A stretch of DNA of 64,000 bases from Planctomycetota bacterium (GTDB lineage: Bacteria > Planctomycetota > MHYJ01 > JACQXL01 > JACRIJ01), in NCBI GenBank assembly GCA_016220095.1, contig JACRIJ010000031.1, positions 31,127-95,126 of the forward strand. The letters run 5' to 3'. The notes below the pieces were generated by a model. The model saw only the letters and a list, made by a program, of their open reading frames with translations, did no database searches and was not told the DNA's origin. Both the position numbers and the translations under genes were made by a program. Below are positions 7,930-17,682 of the stretch, piece after piece; position 1 is the first letter of the stretch; every line of letters begins with the position of its first letter.

Positions 7930-10900
7930 ATGTATAATCCAGTTGAAAAATTCATAAATTTTCCGAAAATGGAACACCGTATCCTTGATTTCTGGAAAGA
8001 GCACGATTGTTTTAATAAATTACGCGCCAAAAACAAAGGCAAGCCCAAATGGTCTTTCCAGGACGGCCCTATTACGGCCAATAATCCCATGGGCGTGCAT
8101 CACGCGTGGGGCAGGACCCTTAAGGACCTGTATCAGAGGTACTTCGCGATGACCGGCCACGAATTGCGTTACCAGAACGGGTTTGACTGTCAGGGGCTGT
8201 GGGTGGAGGTTGAGGTTGAAAAGGAACTCGGCCTGAAGTCCAAGACCGATATTGAAAAAATGGGCGTGGAAAACTTCGTTGAAAAATGCAAGGAGCGGGT
8301 GCGCAAATTCTCCGCCATTCAGACACAGCAGTCCATACGTTTAGGGTACTGGATGGATTGGGATAATTCCTATTATACGATGAGCGAAGTCAATAATTAC
8401 CTTATCTGGCAGTTCCTCAAAAAATGCCATGACCGCAAGTTGGTTTACAAGGGTTTTGACGTCATGCCATGGTGCATAGAATGCGGGAGCGCGATGAGCC
8501 AGCATGAAATCGCCACTGAGGGCTATCGCGACAGGGTGCATGACAGTTTGTTTGTTATTGTGAAACTGCTTGATGAAGACGCGTATCTTATGCTATGGAC
8601 CACCACTCCCTGGACTTTGCCCGCTAATACAGCCGCCGCCGTGAATCCCGCGCAGGATTACGTGAAAGTCAGGTGGCAGGACAAGAATCTTTATCTGGTC
8701 AAGGCGCGTCTGCCGATTTTCGGCAAGGAAAAAGTTGAGGTGTTGGCAGAGCTTAAGGGCGAAAAATTACTCGGCCGCAAATATCAGGGGCTTTTTGACG
8801 AAATCCCCGTTCAGGACGGGGTTGAACACAAAGTTATCGCATGGGAAGAGGTCAGCATCGAAGACGGCACCGGTATAGTCCATATAGCGCCCGGCTGCGG
8901 ACAGGAAGACTTCATGCTTGCCAAACCCAATAATCTCGCGGTTATAGCGCCTCTGGACGAATTCGGCAATTATCTTTCCAATATGGGCTGGCTGTCGGGC
9001 AAAAATGTCCGCGCTGTAGATACGGAGATTTTCGCCGCGTTGAAACAAAAAGGTTTTTTCTGGAAGCGCGATAAGATAACGCATCGTTATCCGGTATGCT
9101 GGCGGCACGGAACCGACCTCGTGTTCCGCCTCGTTGACGAATGGTTTATTTCCATGGACGGCCTGAGGAACGATATCATAGAAGTGACAAAAAAAATAAA
9201 GTGGATTCCCGAATGGGGTCTTGACAGGGAAATTGACTGGCTTAAGAACATGCACGATTGGATGATATCCAAGAAACGTTTCTGGGGCCTGGCGCTTCCC
9301 ATATACAATTGTGAAAAATGCGGCACTTTTGACGTCATCGGCGGCAAAGAAGAACTTAAACAGCGCGCTGTTGAGGGTTGGGATAAATTGGAGGGCCATA
9401 CTCCGCACAGGCCCTGGGTTGATTACGTCAAGATAAAATGCGCGAAATGCGGCTCGCCTGTAAGCCGCATAAAAGACGTGGGCAATCCCTGGCTTGACGC
9501 CGGCATAGTCCCGTATTCCACCATGGGCTATTCCGAAGACCGCAAATACTGGGAACAATGGTTTCCCGCGGATCTCGTTACGGAATGTTTTCCGGGCCAG
9601 TTCCGCAACTGGTTCTATTCGCTTCTCGCGATGTCAACCATAATGGAAAACCGCGAACCCTTTAAGGTGCTTCTCGGCCACGCGCTCGTTAAGGACGAGA
9701 AGGGCAATGACATGCATAAGAGCACGGGTAACGCGATAGCCTTTGACGAAGCGGCTGATAAAATCGGCGCCGAAGTCATGCGGTATGTGTTTGCCGCGCA
9801 AAACCCGGTTTACAACCTTAACTTTGGCTATAATATGGCCAAGGATTACCTGAAAAAACTTCTGACACTCTGGAATGTGTATTCGTTTTACGTTACCTAC
9901 GCGGAAATAGATAAATTCAACCCCGTGAAGGCCAAAGTTCACTATAAGGACAGGAGCGCGCTTGACAGGTGGATCCTTTCCAAACTCCAGCTGTTGATTG
10001 ACGGCGCGCATGAAAATTACCAGTCTTATTCCATATATCTTTTCGTTGAGCAACTGGAAAAATTTATTGATAACCTGTCCAATTGGTATTTGAGGCGCAG
10101 TCGCAAGAGATTCTGGGGTAGTGAAATGACACAGGATAAAACCTCGGCGTTTCTTACGTTGTATGAAGTATTGCTGGACCTGACGCGGCTTATGGCGCCT
10201 ATAACGCCGTTTTTGTCGGAAGAAATTTACCAGAGCATAGTGAAAGCAGTTGACCCTAAGGCGCCTGAAAGCGTGCACCTCTGCGATTTCCCGGAAATGA
10301 ATGAGGATTTCATTGATGAACCTCTGGAATTCAGGATTGATACCGTCGTCAAGTACGTCAGCCTCGGCAGGTCCGCAAGGGCGCAGTCGCAGTTGAAGGT
10401 TCGCCAGCCTCTTAAGGAAATCGTCATTAAGGCGTCTTCTGAGGAAAAAGGCGAGATTGAGGAAGTTTTGATTGCGCACAAAGAAGAACTGCTGGAAGAA
10501 TTGAATATAAAATCCCTGCGTTTTGCGGATTCATCAAAGGATTTCGCGAAACCTACGGCGAAACTGAACATGCAGGAGATAGGCGCCAAACACGGCGCAT
10601 TGACCGGAGAGATATTGAAGGCATTTAATAAGATTGCGCCTGAGGCGTTGCAGGAAAAAATAAATGAGATCGGCGCCGTGATGGTCAATCTGCCGACACA
10701 GCACGTCCAGCTTGTAAAAGAAGACCTGCAATTCGGTTTTGAATCGGTAAGTCCGTATGCGGTTGTCATGGAAAAGGACGCCATGGTCGCGGTGGATACT
10801 ACGGTTTCAAAAGAACTTGAGTTGGAAGGCATCGCGAGGGATTTCATCAGGCATATCCAGACGGCGAGGAAGGAAGCCGATTTCGACGTGGCTGACCGCA

Positions 10901-11082
10901 TTACACTGGCTTATGAGACCGATGAACCTGTCATAAAGGAAGCTTTAACCAAGTGGAAGGAATTCGTCTGCGCCGAGACCCTGACCCTTGAACTGCTTGA
11001 AAGCGGCTCGGAAAAATTGGTATTCCATAAGACAATAGAATTCCAGGATTACGCGGTGAAAATAGGCATACAGCGGAAGTAA
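7930..11082 (+). CDS. ileS: Isoleucyl-tRNA synthetase (divergent class I motifs)
   Basis: 1050 residues. Start at ATG 7930 (MYNPVEKF); the open frame upstream overlaps mcsA and the promoters. It charges tRNA-Ile. The Rossmann catalytic core is split by a CP1 editing domain recognised by TTPWTLPANTA and by GTGIVHIAPGCGQEDF. The HIGH box appears as HHAW (residues 57-60, context PMGVHHAWG). The KMSKS loop is MHKSTGN (about 595-601), keeping the lysine and serine. A CxxC pair around CEKCGTF and another at CAKCGSP lie in the central insertion. An anticodon-binding domain follows. Tryptophan and aspartate patterns fit IleRS rather than ValRS or LeuRS. Confidence 0.93.
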   Translation: MYNPVEKFINFPKMEHRILDFWKEHDCFNKLRAKNKGKPKWSFQDGPITANNPMGVHHAWGRTLKDLYQRYFAMTGHELRYQNGFDCQGLWVEVEVEKELGLKSKTDIEKMGVENFVEKCKERVRKFSAIQTQQSIRLGYWMDWDNSYYTMSEVNNYLIWQFLKKCHDRKLVYKGFDVMPWCIECGSAMSQHEIATEGYRDRVHDSLFVIVKLLDEDAYLMLWTTTPWTLPANTAAAVNPAQDYVKVRWQDKNLYLVKARLPIFGKEKVEVLAELKGEKLLGRKYQGLFDEIPVQDGVEHKVIAWEEVSIEDGTGIVHIAPGCGQEDFMLAKPNNLAVIAPLDEFGNYLSNMGWLSGKNVRAVDTEIFAALKQKGFFWKRDKITHRYPVCWRHGTDLVFRLVDEWFISMDGLRNDIIEVTKKIKWIPEWGLDREIDWLKNMHDWMISKKRFWGLALPIYNCEKCGTFDVIGGKEELKQRAVEGWDKLEGHTPHRPWVDYVKIKCAKCGSPVSRIKDVGNPWLDAGIVPYSTMGYSEDRKYWEQWFPADLVTECFPGQFRNWFYSLLAMSTIMENREPFKVLLGHALVKDEKGNDMHKSTGNAIAFDEAADKIGAEVMRYVFAAQNPVYNLNFGYNMAKDYLKKLLTLWNVYSFYVTYAEIDKFNPVKAKVHYKDRSALDRWILSKLQLLIDGAHENYQSYSIYLFVEQLEKFIDNLSNWYLRRSRKRFWGSEMTQDKTSAFLTLYEVLLDLTRLMAPITPFLSEEIYQSIVKAVDPKAPESVHLCDFPEMNEDFIDEPLEFRIDTVVKYVSLGRSARAQSQLKVRQPLKEIVIKASSEEKGEIEEVLIAHKEELLEELNIKSLRFADSSKDFAKPTAKLNMQEIGAKHGALTGEILKAFNKIAPEALQEKINEIGAVMVNLPTQHVQLVKEDLQFGFESVSPYAVVMEKDAMVAVDTTVSKELELEGIARDFIRHIQTARKEADFDVADRITLAYETDEPVIKEALTKWKEFVCAETLTLELLESGSEKLVFHKTIEFQDYAVKIGIQRK

Positions 11083-11145
11083 GACGCGCAGGCGGCAGTA
11101 ACGTATAACACCTTTCCTGTATCTGTACAGAGCATGGTTTTTCTG

Positions 11146-11174
11146 TTGACATCTTTAATGCCTCTCTGTATAAT
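11146..11174 (+). promoter_or_regulatory. Consensus promoter upstream of the transglutaminase/TPR lipoprotein gene
   Basis: TTGACA, 17-nt spacer, TATAAT: a perfect housekeeping consensus. The gene starts about 185 nt downstream, and a dispersed repeat module occupies most of the leader. Confidence 0.75.
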
Positions 11175-11227
11175 TTGTTTATTCTTGCACCAGGGCAGGC
11201 TTTCGTTGCAGTTTCGTCCTGTATTTG

Positions 11228-11316
11228 TTTAGTCGTTTTGTCGTCAATTCGTTAAATCCGTTTAATCTGTTGGTAAGGTAACGTCGTCAGTCTCTTAGAG
11301 TTCCTGTTAAAATCGT
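11228..11316 (+). repeat. Dispersed repeat module (TTTAATCTGTTG family)
   Basis: Contains CGTTAAATCCGTTTAATC followed by a segment built of short GTCTC/CCTGTT words. Related copies lie at 16848, 35438, 48009 (inverted), 56733 and 62548. This copy sits in the 5' leader of the next gene. Confidence 0.65.
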
Positions 11317-11359
11317 CGTAAACGTCATGACCGGTTTCTGTTATAGGAGAATTCAAACC

Positions 11360-12979
11360 GTGAAAAAAATGCTTATTCTTCCGACTTTCGCCTTAGCGCT
11401 TCTCCTTTTGCCGGTTTCTTGCGGCAAAAGCGATGGCTCTTCGTCCGGTATTTCCAGTCCGAAGGCGCCGGAGATTGCCGCGCCTGTTCCACAAAAAACC
11501 GTTCCCGCAAATCAACAGGCCGCCCCGGACCCTAATCAGAAAACGCCGGAAAAGGAACCGCAAAAGAAACCTGAACCGCCAAAGGAATTGTCTCTGGATG
11601 AGATCCTGAAATTGCCGGATGACCAGATTAATCTCACAACGGCGCTTCTTCTTATCTCCCGCCAGGAAGGCGATCCGTCCAGCCTTGATACTGAAAAATT
11701 CGCGGCTATAATAGATGAAATGACTGCCAAACTTTCAGGAATAATCCTGTCTTCCGATACGCCGGAAGAAATTAAAAACAAAATTACGGATTTTATATAT
11801 AATCAGCAGGGGTATAAGGCGAGTCGGGATATTGATGACCTGCGCACCACTTTTTTGACTAACGTTCTGCGCATGAAAACCGGCAATTGCATAGGCCTTT
11901 CCCAGCTGTGGCTTTGCTTCGCGCAGAAGCTTAATCTGCCTGTAACAGCCGTAAATATTCCAAATCATACCTTCCTGAGATGGAATGATACGAAAGGCAA
12001 TACTTTCAATATAGAAACCCTTGATATCTTTGACCAGATATCCGGCGCCCATGAATACGGAAAGTCTTTCAGCAATGAGGATTTGGTAAAGCTGAAATTT
12101 GTCAAGGATAAGGCCATCCAGTCCGGCGCTTATATGAGGCCGTTGTCAAATAAGGCTTTTATTTCATCGGTATTCTCAAACGTCGGAGCGGGCCAGATTG
12201 CGGTATCTAAAATGTCCCGGAGCGGCGACGAATACAGGGGGCTTGTCCAGCGCGGCATCCAGTCGCTTTCAAAGGCGATAGAGCTTGACCCGAAAAATTT
12301 CAACGCGTGGTATAACCGCGCGAGCGTTTACGCGATTTATACTAAGGAATACGAAAGCGCGCAACAGGATTTGAAAACGGCATTTGAACTGAATCCGGCG
12401 CCTATGATTTACGTACTGCAAGGGATAGCTTACGCCGGCATGGATAATTACGACAGCGCGAAAGAGTATGTTAAAAAGTCCCTGGATGATGAAGAACTGT
12501 CACCGGGCAGTAAGGATTTTGCTTTGCAGAAAATGGCCGAGATATACCTTAAAAACGGCGAGATTGAAAAAGGCCTTGAATTGTGCGCGGAACAAATAAA
12601 GCAGGATTATAAAAAATCGTATTTCTATGACATGAAAGCCCGTTTCCTTGTCGCCCGGAATCGTTTAGATGAAGCGCTTAAGGAGAGCTTTTTTGCGGTG
12701 CAGTACGCTGAACAGGAACCTAATCCATACATTACCCGAGGCAGGATATATTTCGGGCAGGGGAAGTTTGATCTGGCTAAGAACGATCTTATCATGGCAG
12801 TAAAACTTAAACCATACTGGGACAATGAGGAGTTTGCGGACGCGCATTATATGCTCGGAAAGATTTATTTGTCGGAAGGCCGCCCTAAAATAGCCAAGCC
12901 GGAATTTACGCGCGCCCTGGATTATAATCCCGCTCATAAAGGCGCCCTGGAAGAAAAAGAAAATTTTAAGGAAAAATAA
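11360..12979 (+). CDS. Lipoprotein with transglutaminase-like domain and TPR repeats
   Basis: Start chosen at GTG 11360, preceded by AGGAG at 11346-11350. The frame extends upstream to 11327 without support. About 539 residues. A signal peptide (KKMLILPTFALALLLLP) ends at VSC, a likely though imperfect lipobox, followed by a Pro/Ala/Lys-rich linker. Residues about 85-250 look like the transglutaminase-like SirB1 family, with the cysteine in GNCIGLS, the histidine in IPNHTFLRW and a following acidic region. The C-terminal half is TPR repeats (KAIELDPKNFNAWYNRAS and later copies). It is probably an envelope protein acting on or binding peptides; substrate unknown. Confidence 0.82.
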   Translation: MKKMLILPTFALALLLLPVSCGKSDGSSSGISSPKAPEIAAPVPQKTVPANQQAAPDPNQKTPEKEPQKKPEPPKELSLDEILKLPDDQINLTTALLLISRQEGDPSSLDTEKFAAIIDEMTAKLSGIILSSDTPEEIKNKITDFIYNQQGYKASRDIDDLRTTFLTNVLRMKTGNCIGLSQLWLCFAQKLNLPVTAVNIPNHTFLRWNDTKGNTFNIETLDIFDQISGAHEYGKSFSNEDLVKLKFVKDKAIQSGAYMRPLSNKAFISSVFSNVGAGQIAVSKMSRSGDEYRGLVQRGIQSLSKAIELDPKNFNAWYNRASVYAIYTKEYESAQQDLKTAFELNPAPMIYVLQGIAYAGMDNYDSAKEYVKKSLDDEELSPGSKDFALQKMAEIYLKNGEIEKGLELCAEQIKQDYKKSYFYDMKARFLVARNRLDEALKESFFAVQYAEQEPNPYITRGRIYFGQGKFDLAKNDLIMAVKLKPYWDNEEFADAHYMLGKIYLSEGRPKIAKPEFTRALDYNPAHKGALEEKENFKEK

Positions 12980-13090
12980 TGCGCGGATGGTAAATGCTTG
13001 ATAATAGAGGCGGACTTTGACTTTTCCGAGAGACTTTGAGCCGGCAGGGTAATTGTCCCCGTCACTACTGTATAACGGAAGAATGATAAA

Positions 13091-13558
13091 ATGAACAGAA
13101 ACATTGTTTTTTACCTTGTATTGGCATTGCTGATTCTTTCCGTGCTGGAATCAATCTGCGGCACGATAATATTCATGAACAGGCAGTTTGCTTCTTCGGA
13201 AGTAAGCGAAATTGTTTATGAAGGCGACAGTCCTGTAATTGATTTCTTCCGGAATGCCGACAAGCCCCTTGCAGCGGCGCACAGGATTTTCATGTATGCC
13301 ATAATACTCGTCTTTGCCGGCGCGACAGTTGCAGTCGTAAGTCTGCGGAATTCCGTTTCCGTTAATATAAAAGGCTTTTTTGCACTTCTTGCAGTAATAT
13401 TTGCGATAAAAATCATCAGCGCATTCCTGATGGATTGGAACGCGTCTTTCGGAACATTGAAACCGCTGATGATTATTCATTGTTTTGCGATGCCGGGGGC
13501 GTTTATCGTGGCCGCGGTCGCGATTTTGATAATGCTTAAGAAAAACATTCGACAATAG
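13091..13558 (+). CDS. Small four-helix membrane protein, unknown
   Basis: 155 residues with hydrophobic stretches at about 5-27, 58-80, 90-112 and 127-150, so probably four transmembrane helices. A GGAAG motif lies about 12 nt before the ATG. I do not recognise the family. It lies on the same strand between the TPR lipoprotein and the sulfatase-like gene, 111 nt after the former and about 200 nt before the latter, so it may be a single-gene unit. Confidence 0.7.
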   Translation: MNRNIVFYLVLALLILSVLESICGTIIFMNRQFASSEVSEIVYEGDSPVIDFFRNADKPLAAAHRIFMYAIILVFAGATVAVVSLRNSVSVNIKGFFALLAVIFAIKIISAFLMDWNASFGTLKPLMIIHCFAMPGAFIVAAVAILIMLKKNIRQ

Positions 13559-13705
13559 GTAAAATAGAACAATCGTTTTTAACCACGAGTGCACGAAGTA
13601 AGAATCTCCCTTTTCCTATATACCCTCCCGTCAAGGGATGTGGTATTGCTTCACTGAATTTGTTTCAGTGTTTTCAGTGCGTTCAGTGGTTAATTATCGT
13701 GTTTT

Positions 13706-13750
13706 TGATTGCGGCAATCCTGCTTTATTCGTTCAGTTGTTCAGTCTATT
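13706..13750 (+). repeat. Dispersed repeat module (GCGGCTATGCTGTTTTA family), divergent copy
   Basis: TGATTGCGGCAATCCTGC resembles the better copies at 16442 and 44065. It follows a short tandem of TTCAGTG words (13660-13690). Its presence shows that the open frame before 13764 is not coding. Confidence 0.45.
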
Positions 13751-13763
13751 AGGATTATTCCCT

Positions 13764-15947
13764 GTGAAATCATGCGAGCATAATACTGGGAATTTCAGGT
13801 TCATTTTCGCCTCTGCGATATTGGGTTCCGTGCTGTTATCTTCAGCTGAAATCCTGTATACGATTTTGTTCAGCCCGACGAATTTCAGCGATGCTTCGCA
13901 GAAGGCTTTATATGTCCTTGTAACGCTTGGATTTGCGGTGTTGTACGGCGTTATTTTCGCGGCGTTTTTTTCAATTTTGATTAAGGCCGCGGAAAGGATT
14001 TCAAAATCCCTTGCGCCGGATACGACGAACGGACGTTTTGCGTTGGCTGTGTTCTGGTTTGCCGTGATAGACGTGACGCTTACGGTGCTGTTTTACTGGT
14101 TTGTGGAATTGCGCGTAATGAAGGTGTATATTGCGGTGAATTTCATGATATTCATGGTTTCGCTGATACTGGTTTATCCTGTGATGTATAATTTGGGCCT
14201 TATTTTCCGGGGCGCGCCGGCGAATATCGGAATTTCCAGGCCGGAGTTTGTCAGCGGCATAATTACAGCTGTAGTAATGTCGCCGTTCATGCCGTTGATT
14301 GCCCTGTTGCGCAAGAAGGGCGCGCCGCTTACATTGCGGATTCCGGCAATACTGGTGCTTTTGGGAACGTGCGTATTTTTATTCTGGTTTAATATATTTG
14401 AATTTCATACATATGGCCGTTACATCCATATTGTAATTACGGTGATAATGTTTATCTTATCCGAAGCGTTGTTCTATATTATGTGGCTTGCAGTTGCGCA
14501 AAAATCCGTGCTTTTGCAAAGAGCGTTGTACATGGACAAAAAAGCGTTTATTACAGCGGCGTTTCCGGCCGTGGCAATGATTGTTGGCGCGTTTGCGCTG
14601 TTGAATGCCGGAGCTAATGTTAAGTTCGTTGCTTTTGACCGCACGGAAGTGCTGAGGACGGAATTGATGGCAATGAACGGCGTGCTGGATTTCGACAATG
14701 ACGGCTATTCGGTTTTTTGCGGTGACGTTGATGATTGGGATTCGTCAAAGAATCCGTTGCATGGGAATTTTAACGGTTTCAGCCATGGTGAACTGCCGAT
14801 TGCGGAATTAAGAGTAAGGGAGAGGCTTTACGGCAAACTGCCGAACGTAGTCGTAATCAGCATAGACGCCTTGCGCGCGGACGTAATAGGATGTTACGGG
14901 GCAAAAACAGGGATAACGCCTAATATTGACAAATTTGCCGAGGAAAGCACTGTTTACGAAAAGGCTTACAGTCCGGGCCCGGCCACACCTATAGCGATGC
15001 ATTCCATAATCAATGGCAGATACAGTTCCCGTCTTCTCAACGCGGAGATTGCCGATGCGAATCCCGTGAAGCTTTTGCATGAACTTGGATTCAGGCATAT
15101 AATTTTGCCGTCGGCATCAATAATCGGCGGCATAAACCTGCCTGACGAACCCGGCAGGGAGATAATGCGGATAGTTGCGGATAAGGGAAACAATTCTTCG
15201 GATTCGGTGAGCAGGCAGACCATTGATTACTTGACGTCCGTGCCGGCCGGTGCGGGAGTCTTTTGTTGGACGCATTATCTGGACCCGCATTTTGAATTCA
15301 AGGAGCACTCCGAGGTAAAGGTGTTCGGAAGTACGATGAGGGAAAAGTATTATAATGAGGTGCTTTATACGGATAAATATGTCGGCCAATTGCTGGATTT
15401 TTTAAGGGAAAAGGGATATTTTGAGAATTCCATAATAGTATTAACCGCGGACCATGGGACGGAATTATTTGACCATTCACGGTACTATCACGGATTCAAC
15501 CTTTATGAAGAGAGCGTAAGGGTGCCGTTCATAGTGCATTTCCCGGCGGGGATGAAAGAAACATCTGAAAGGGATATACCGAAACGCATAGCGGCGCCCG
15601 TATCCATAGTGAGCATGTATCCTACGCTTCTATCATGGCTTGGAGGGAAGGCTGATTTTTTAGATGTCAGGCAGATGCCGTTAAAGGAACCGGATGCCGG
15701 CGATGTTTACGTAGTCTCCGCGTACGGGGATAAATTTTGCATAATTTCCGGAAACAGAAAATTGATATATAATCGTTCATTTGACGTGTACGAGATGTAT
15801 GATTTGGCGGCCGACCCCGGCGAGAAGACTAACATTTATGATGTGGAAGGTCATTCATCCGCCATTTTGCAAAAGCTGTTTGAATTCGTTTACAGGCACA
15901 GGGAAATATATAAGGCAAGAGACCCGATGGCGTTTAAGGGAGAATAA
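13764..15947 (+). CDS. Membrane sulfatase/phosphatase-superfamily enzyme
   Basis: Start set at GTG 13764, just after an AGGA motif, because upstream in-frame sequence is a dispersed repeat. 727 residues. The N-terminal half has about seven transmembrane segments. A calcium-type motif [16 protein letters not shown] (about 311-326) leads to the alkaline-phosphatase-superfamily catalytic domain: ISIDALRAD (metal Asp), ADHGTE and [10 protein letters not shown] (metal Asp/His). The nucleophile region reads [11 protein letters not shown], so Thr rather than the Cys/Ser of formylglycine sulfatases is the likely nucleophile. It may therefore be a phosphatase or phospho-group transferase acting outside the membrane; substrate unknown. 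Confidence 0.85.
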   Translation: MKSCEHNTGNFRFIFASAILGSVLLSSAEILYTILFSPTNFSDASQKALYVLVTLGFAVLYGVIFAAFFSILIKAAERISKSLAPDTTNGRFALAVFWFAVIDVTLTVLFYWFVELRVMKVYIAVNFMIFMVSLILVYPVMYNLGLIFRGAPANIGISRPEFVSGIITAVVMSPFMPLIALLRKKGAPLTLRIPAILVLLGTCVFLFWFNIFEFHTYGRYIHIVITVIMFILSEALFYIMWLAVAQKSVLLQRALYMDKKAFITAAFPAVAMIVGAFALLNAGANVKFVAFDRTEVLRTELMAMNGVLDFDNDGYSVFCGDVDDWDSSKNPLHGNFNGFSHGELPIAELRVRERLYGKLPNVVVISIDALRADVIGCYGAKTGITPNIDKFAEESTVYEKAYSPGPATPIAMHSIINGRYSSRLLNAEIADANPVKLLHELGFRHIILPSASIIGGINLPDEPGREIMRIVADKGNNSSDSVSRQTIDYLTSVPAGAGVFCWTHYLDPHFEFKEHSEVKVFGSTMREKYYNEVLYTDKYVGQLLDFLREKGYFENSIIVLTADHGTELFDHSRYYHGFNLYEESVRVPFIVHFPAGMKETSERDIPKRIAAPVSIVSMYPTLLSWLGGKADFLDVRQMPLKEPDAGDVYVVSAYGDKFCIISGNRKLIYNRSFDVYEMYDLAADPGEKTNIYDVEGHSSAILQKLFEFVYRHREIYKARDPMAFKGE

Positions 15948-16079
15948 TAGCTGGGCGTATTCGGTTAAGTTTTCCTGTATATCAGGGGCTTTATTATCGT
16001 GGCTTTTGGCCTGCGTGTTTTTCGGGGGAAGGAAAGATGCGTTTTAGCGGGTTGCTTGGGCATAAATAAATGCTTGACA

Positions 16080-16103
16080 CAATGTTCACTATTTAGTGAA
16101 CAT
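16080..16103. promoter_or_regulatory. Perfect 22-24-bp palindrome next to TTGACA (operator-like)
   Basis: AATGTTCACTA and TAGTGAACATT are perfect inverted arms separated by TT, starting one base after a TTGACA (16074-16079). This looks like a repressor operator over a promoter. A GTG-started frame at 16121 begins VKIYSTLKLSRML, faintly like an Rrf2-type regulator, then runs into the tRNA antisense and ends. The regulated gene appears lost. Confidence 0.5.
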
Positions 16104-16165
16104 TACAAGACAGGCAGGTTGTGAAAATATATTCAACGCTAAAGCTGAGCCGCATGTTAATTAGG

Positions 16166-16193
16166 CCAAATTCTTACGCGGTAAGGAATTTGG
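16166..16193 (-). terminator. Hairpin just after tRNA-Leu
   Basis: An inverted repeat (CCAAATTCTTAC / GTAAGGAATTTGG with one bulge) immediately follows and slightly overlaps the tRNA 3' end. It is not followed by a clear T-run, so it may be a processing or stabilising hairpin instead. Confidence 0.35.
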
Positions 16194-16276
16194 GCGAGGA
16201 GGGAGTTGAACCCTCACGGCCCTTACGAGCCAAAGGATTTTAAATCCTTCGCGAATGCCAGTTCCGCCACTCGCCC
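16191..16276 (-). tRNA. tRNA-Leu(UAA)
   Basis: Read on the minus strand. The acceptor stem GGGCGAG pairs with CTCGCCC. The anticodon arm AAGGA/TCCTT carries the loop TTTAAAA (anticodon TAA). A long variable arm of class II type and a T arm GAGGG-TTCAACT-CCCTC are present. The discriminator base is A, and CCA is not encoded, so it must be added after transcription. It reads the TTA leucine codon (and TTG by wobble). Confidence 0.96.
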
Positions 16277-16284
16277 TGATCAAC

Positions 16285-16345
16285 AAGAATGAAGAAGGAA
16301 AAATGAAGAACGGACGTAACGAAGCTCTGTGTCCAGTGTCCATTA
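16285..16345. repeat. 7-nt-phased array, short copy
   Basis: GAAGAAG/GAAAAAT/GAAGAAC-type heptamers, matching the purine-rich end of the arrays at 6016 and 62313, directly upstream of tRNA-Leu. Confidence 0.7.
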
Positions 16346-16394
16346 TTAGCATTTATCCTTAATTAATTATACATTTCAAGGGAAAAACTTCAAG

Positions 16395-16925
16395 ACAAAT
16401 TGCAAATCTTCGTGTTCTTCGTGGTAAAAATTGCCGTCGTTTTGGTTGCGGCTATGCTGTTTTATTGTCTAAGTCCTTAACTTTCTTGTAAAAACATAGA
16501 TGTGAATAGCCGTTCGTAAACGCGCCGTTATTTACATCGGATATACAGGATACGCTGGACATTTTTTGCCACGAAGGCTCAAAGACACGAGGGACGCAAT
16601 GTCGCAAATTCATCAATGCTGTTCAAATCCTCCAAACACGTCGGACGCCGGGTTTCGGTTATCGGATAGACCCTTCGCAGGTGCTCTTCGCTCTGCTTCC
16701 CTCCGTCCCGATTCCATCGGGACTTTCCCTCCGCTACGCTACGGGACTCTTTTCAGTCGCGGGACTCCCTTCGGTCGCAGGACTGCGGCAGGGTATGCGG
16801 AGCAGTGAGGAGCGTACGACGAAACGAGAGTAATCGTAATCCAAAATATTCGTCGTGTCTCTTAAGAGTCTCGTCAAGTCCCTGTTAAGATGCGTCGTAG
16901 TCTCGTTGGAGTCTTGGTTGTACTG
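16395..16925. repeat. Gene-free region made of stacked repeat modules
   Basis: About 530 bases without a credible gene. In order: CTTCGTG-type octamers (16407-16425); the module TTGGTTGCGGCTATGCTG (16442-16493), near-identical to 44065; CACGAAGG-like words (16568-16600); a hairpin TCCCGAT/ATCGGGA at about 16706-16722; GGGACT words repeated every 20-25 nt (16715-16790); and a GTCTC/CCCTGTT module (16848-16925) shared with 11282, 35438 and 62580. Open frames here have no coding character. Confidence 0.65.
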
Positions 16926-16932
16926 CTCGATG

Positions 16933-17682
16933 TTAATAAAACTTACCCGCATGCATCTGCGGCATGACATAAACGTTACGCAGGCATTTCGCGGCCATCA
17001 TGTACAATTTCAATAAGCGGCCGGTTTTTATGTCCATTGGCGTGGCCGGTTGTATGTAGAAGGGTATTTTAGCGGACGTTTTTCCGGTTATTTCCACGGC
17101 TTTCTTGAATTCCATATCCGCAGTTTTCCGATTGACTATAACCTTAACAAAGACATCTTTTTCAACGGCAATTCGCAGGAATTTCGCATGTTCCTTCCAG
17201 TAATTTTTATCGTCCAGGGCCGACGGCAATTTGATATCCATAGCTATAATGTCAATCCATTTTCGGATATGTGCCAATTTCTTATGCAAAATACCGTTGG
17301 TTTCCAGCATGACCGGCAGGCGCAGGGGCCTTAGCATTGGCAGGAATTCCGACAGGAAGAGCGCCTGCATAAGAGGCTCGCCGCCGGTAACTGATATTGA
17401 ATGGCATGAGTTGAAAGTCCCGGTTATTTTTTTTACGTGCATGAAGAGCGTCTGCGCGGTTATAGGGTTAGGGACGTTACGGAAATCCATGCATGCGGGC
17501 GATTTTTCAATCCTGACAAACTTTCCGGGTGCTATTTTAGCCGAGGTATCGCAATAGGCGCATTTCAGGCCGCAGTAATTAAACCGCAGAAACAACTGCG
17601 GTTTGCCGGCAAGCGCGGCTTCGCCCTGTATTGAGCAGAATACTTCGCTCAGATACCCCGGTGTTTTCTGAACCATTCCCAT
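16933..17682 (-). CDS. queE: 7-carboxy-7-deazaguanine synthase QueE
   Basis: 249 residues, radical SAM family. C37, C41 and C44 (CGLKCAYC) form the CxxxCxxC cluster motif within the QueE-type N-terminus EVFCSIQGE (substrate-binding loop). ISVTGGEPL follows in the centre. It converts 6-carboxytetrahydropterin to 7-carboxy-7-deazaguanine, a step of queuosine biosynthesis. An AGGA motif precedes ATG 17682; an alternative ATG lies at 17676. The start overlaps the queC 3' end by 34 nt, so the two genes are cotranscribed. queD and queF are not in the window. Confidence 0.93.
   Translation of the reverse strand: MGMVQKTPGYLSEVFCSIQGEAALAGKPQLFLRFNYCGLKCAYCDTSAKIAPGKFVRIEKSPACMDFRNVPNPITAQTLFMHVKKITGTFNSCHSISVTGGEPLMQALFLSEFLPMLRPLRLPVMLETNGILHKKLAHIRKWIDIIAMDIKLPSALDDKNYWKEHAKFLRIAVEKDVFVKVIVNRKTADMEFKKAVEITGKTSAKIPFYIQPATPMDIKTGRLLKLYMMAAKCLRNVYVMPQMHAGKFY

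Noticed and set aside
13638..13763. N-terminal extension of the sulfatase-like protein
   Set aside because: The in-frame sequence is made of TTCAGTG tandem words and a dispersed repeat module; the hydrophobic protein proper begins after GTG 13764.
15948..16047. C-terminal membrane-tail ORF after the sulfatase-like gene
   Set aside because: The hydrophobic end (ALLSWLLACVFFGG) is in frame only with an antisense-like shadow of the sulfatase gene, and has no start of its own.
16566..16808. 80-residue open frame on the plus strand
   Set aside because: Lies wholly in repeat modules with GGGACT tandem words; no ribosome site and no protein-like composition.
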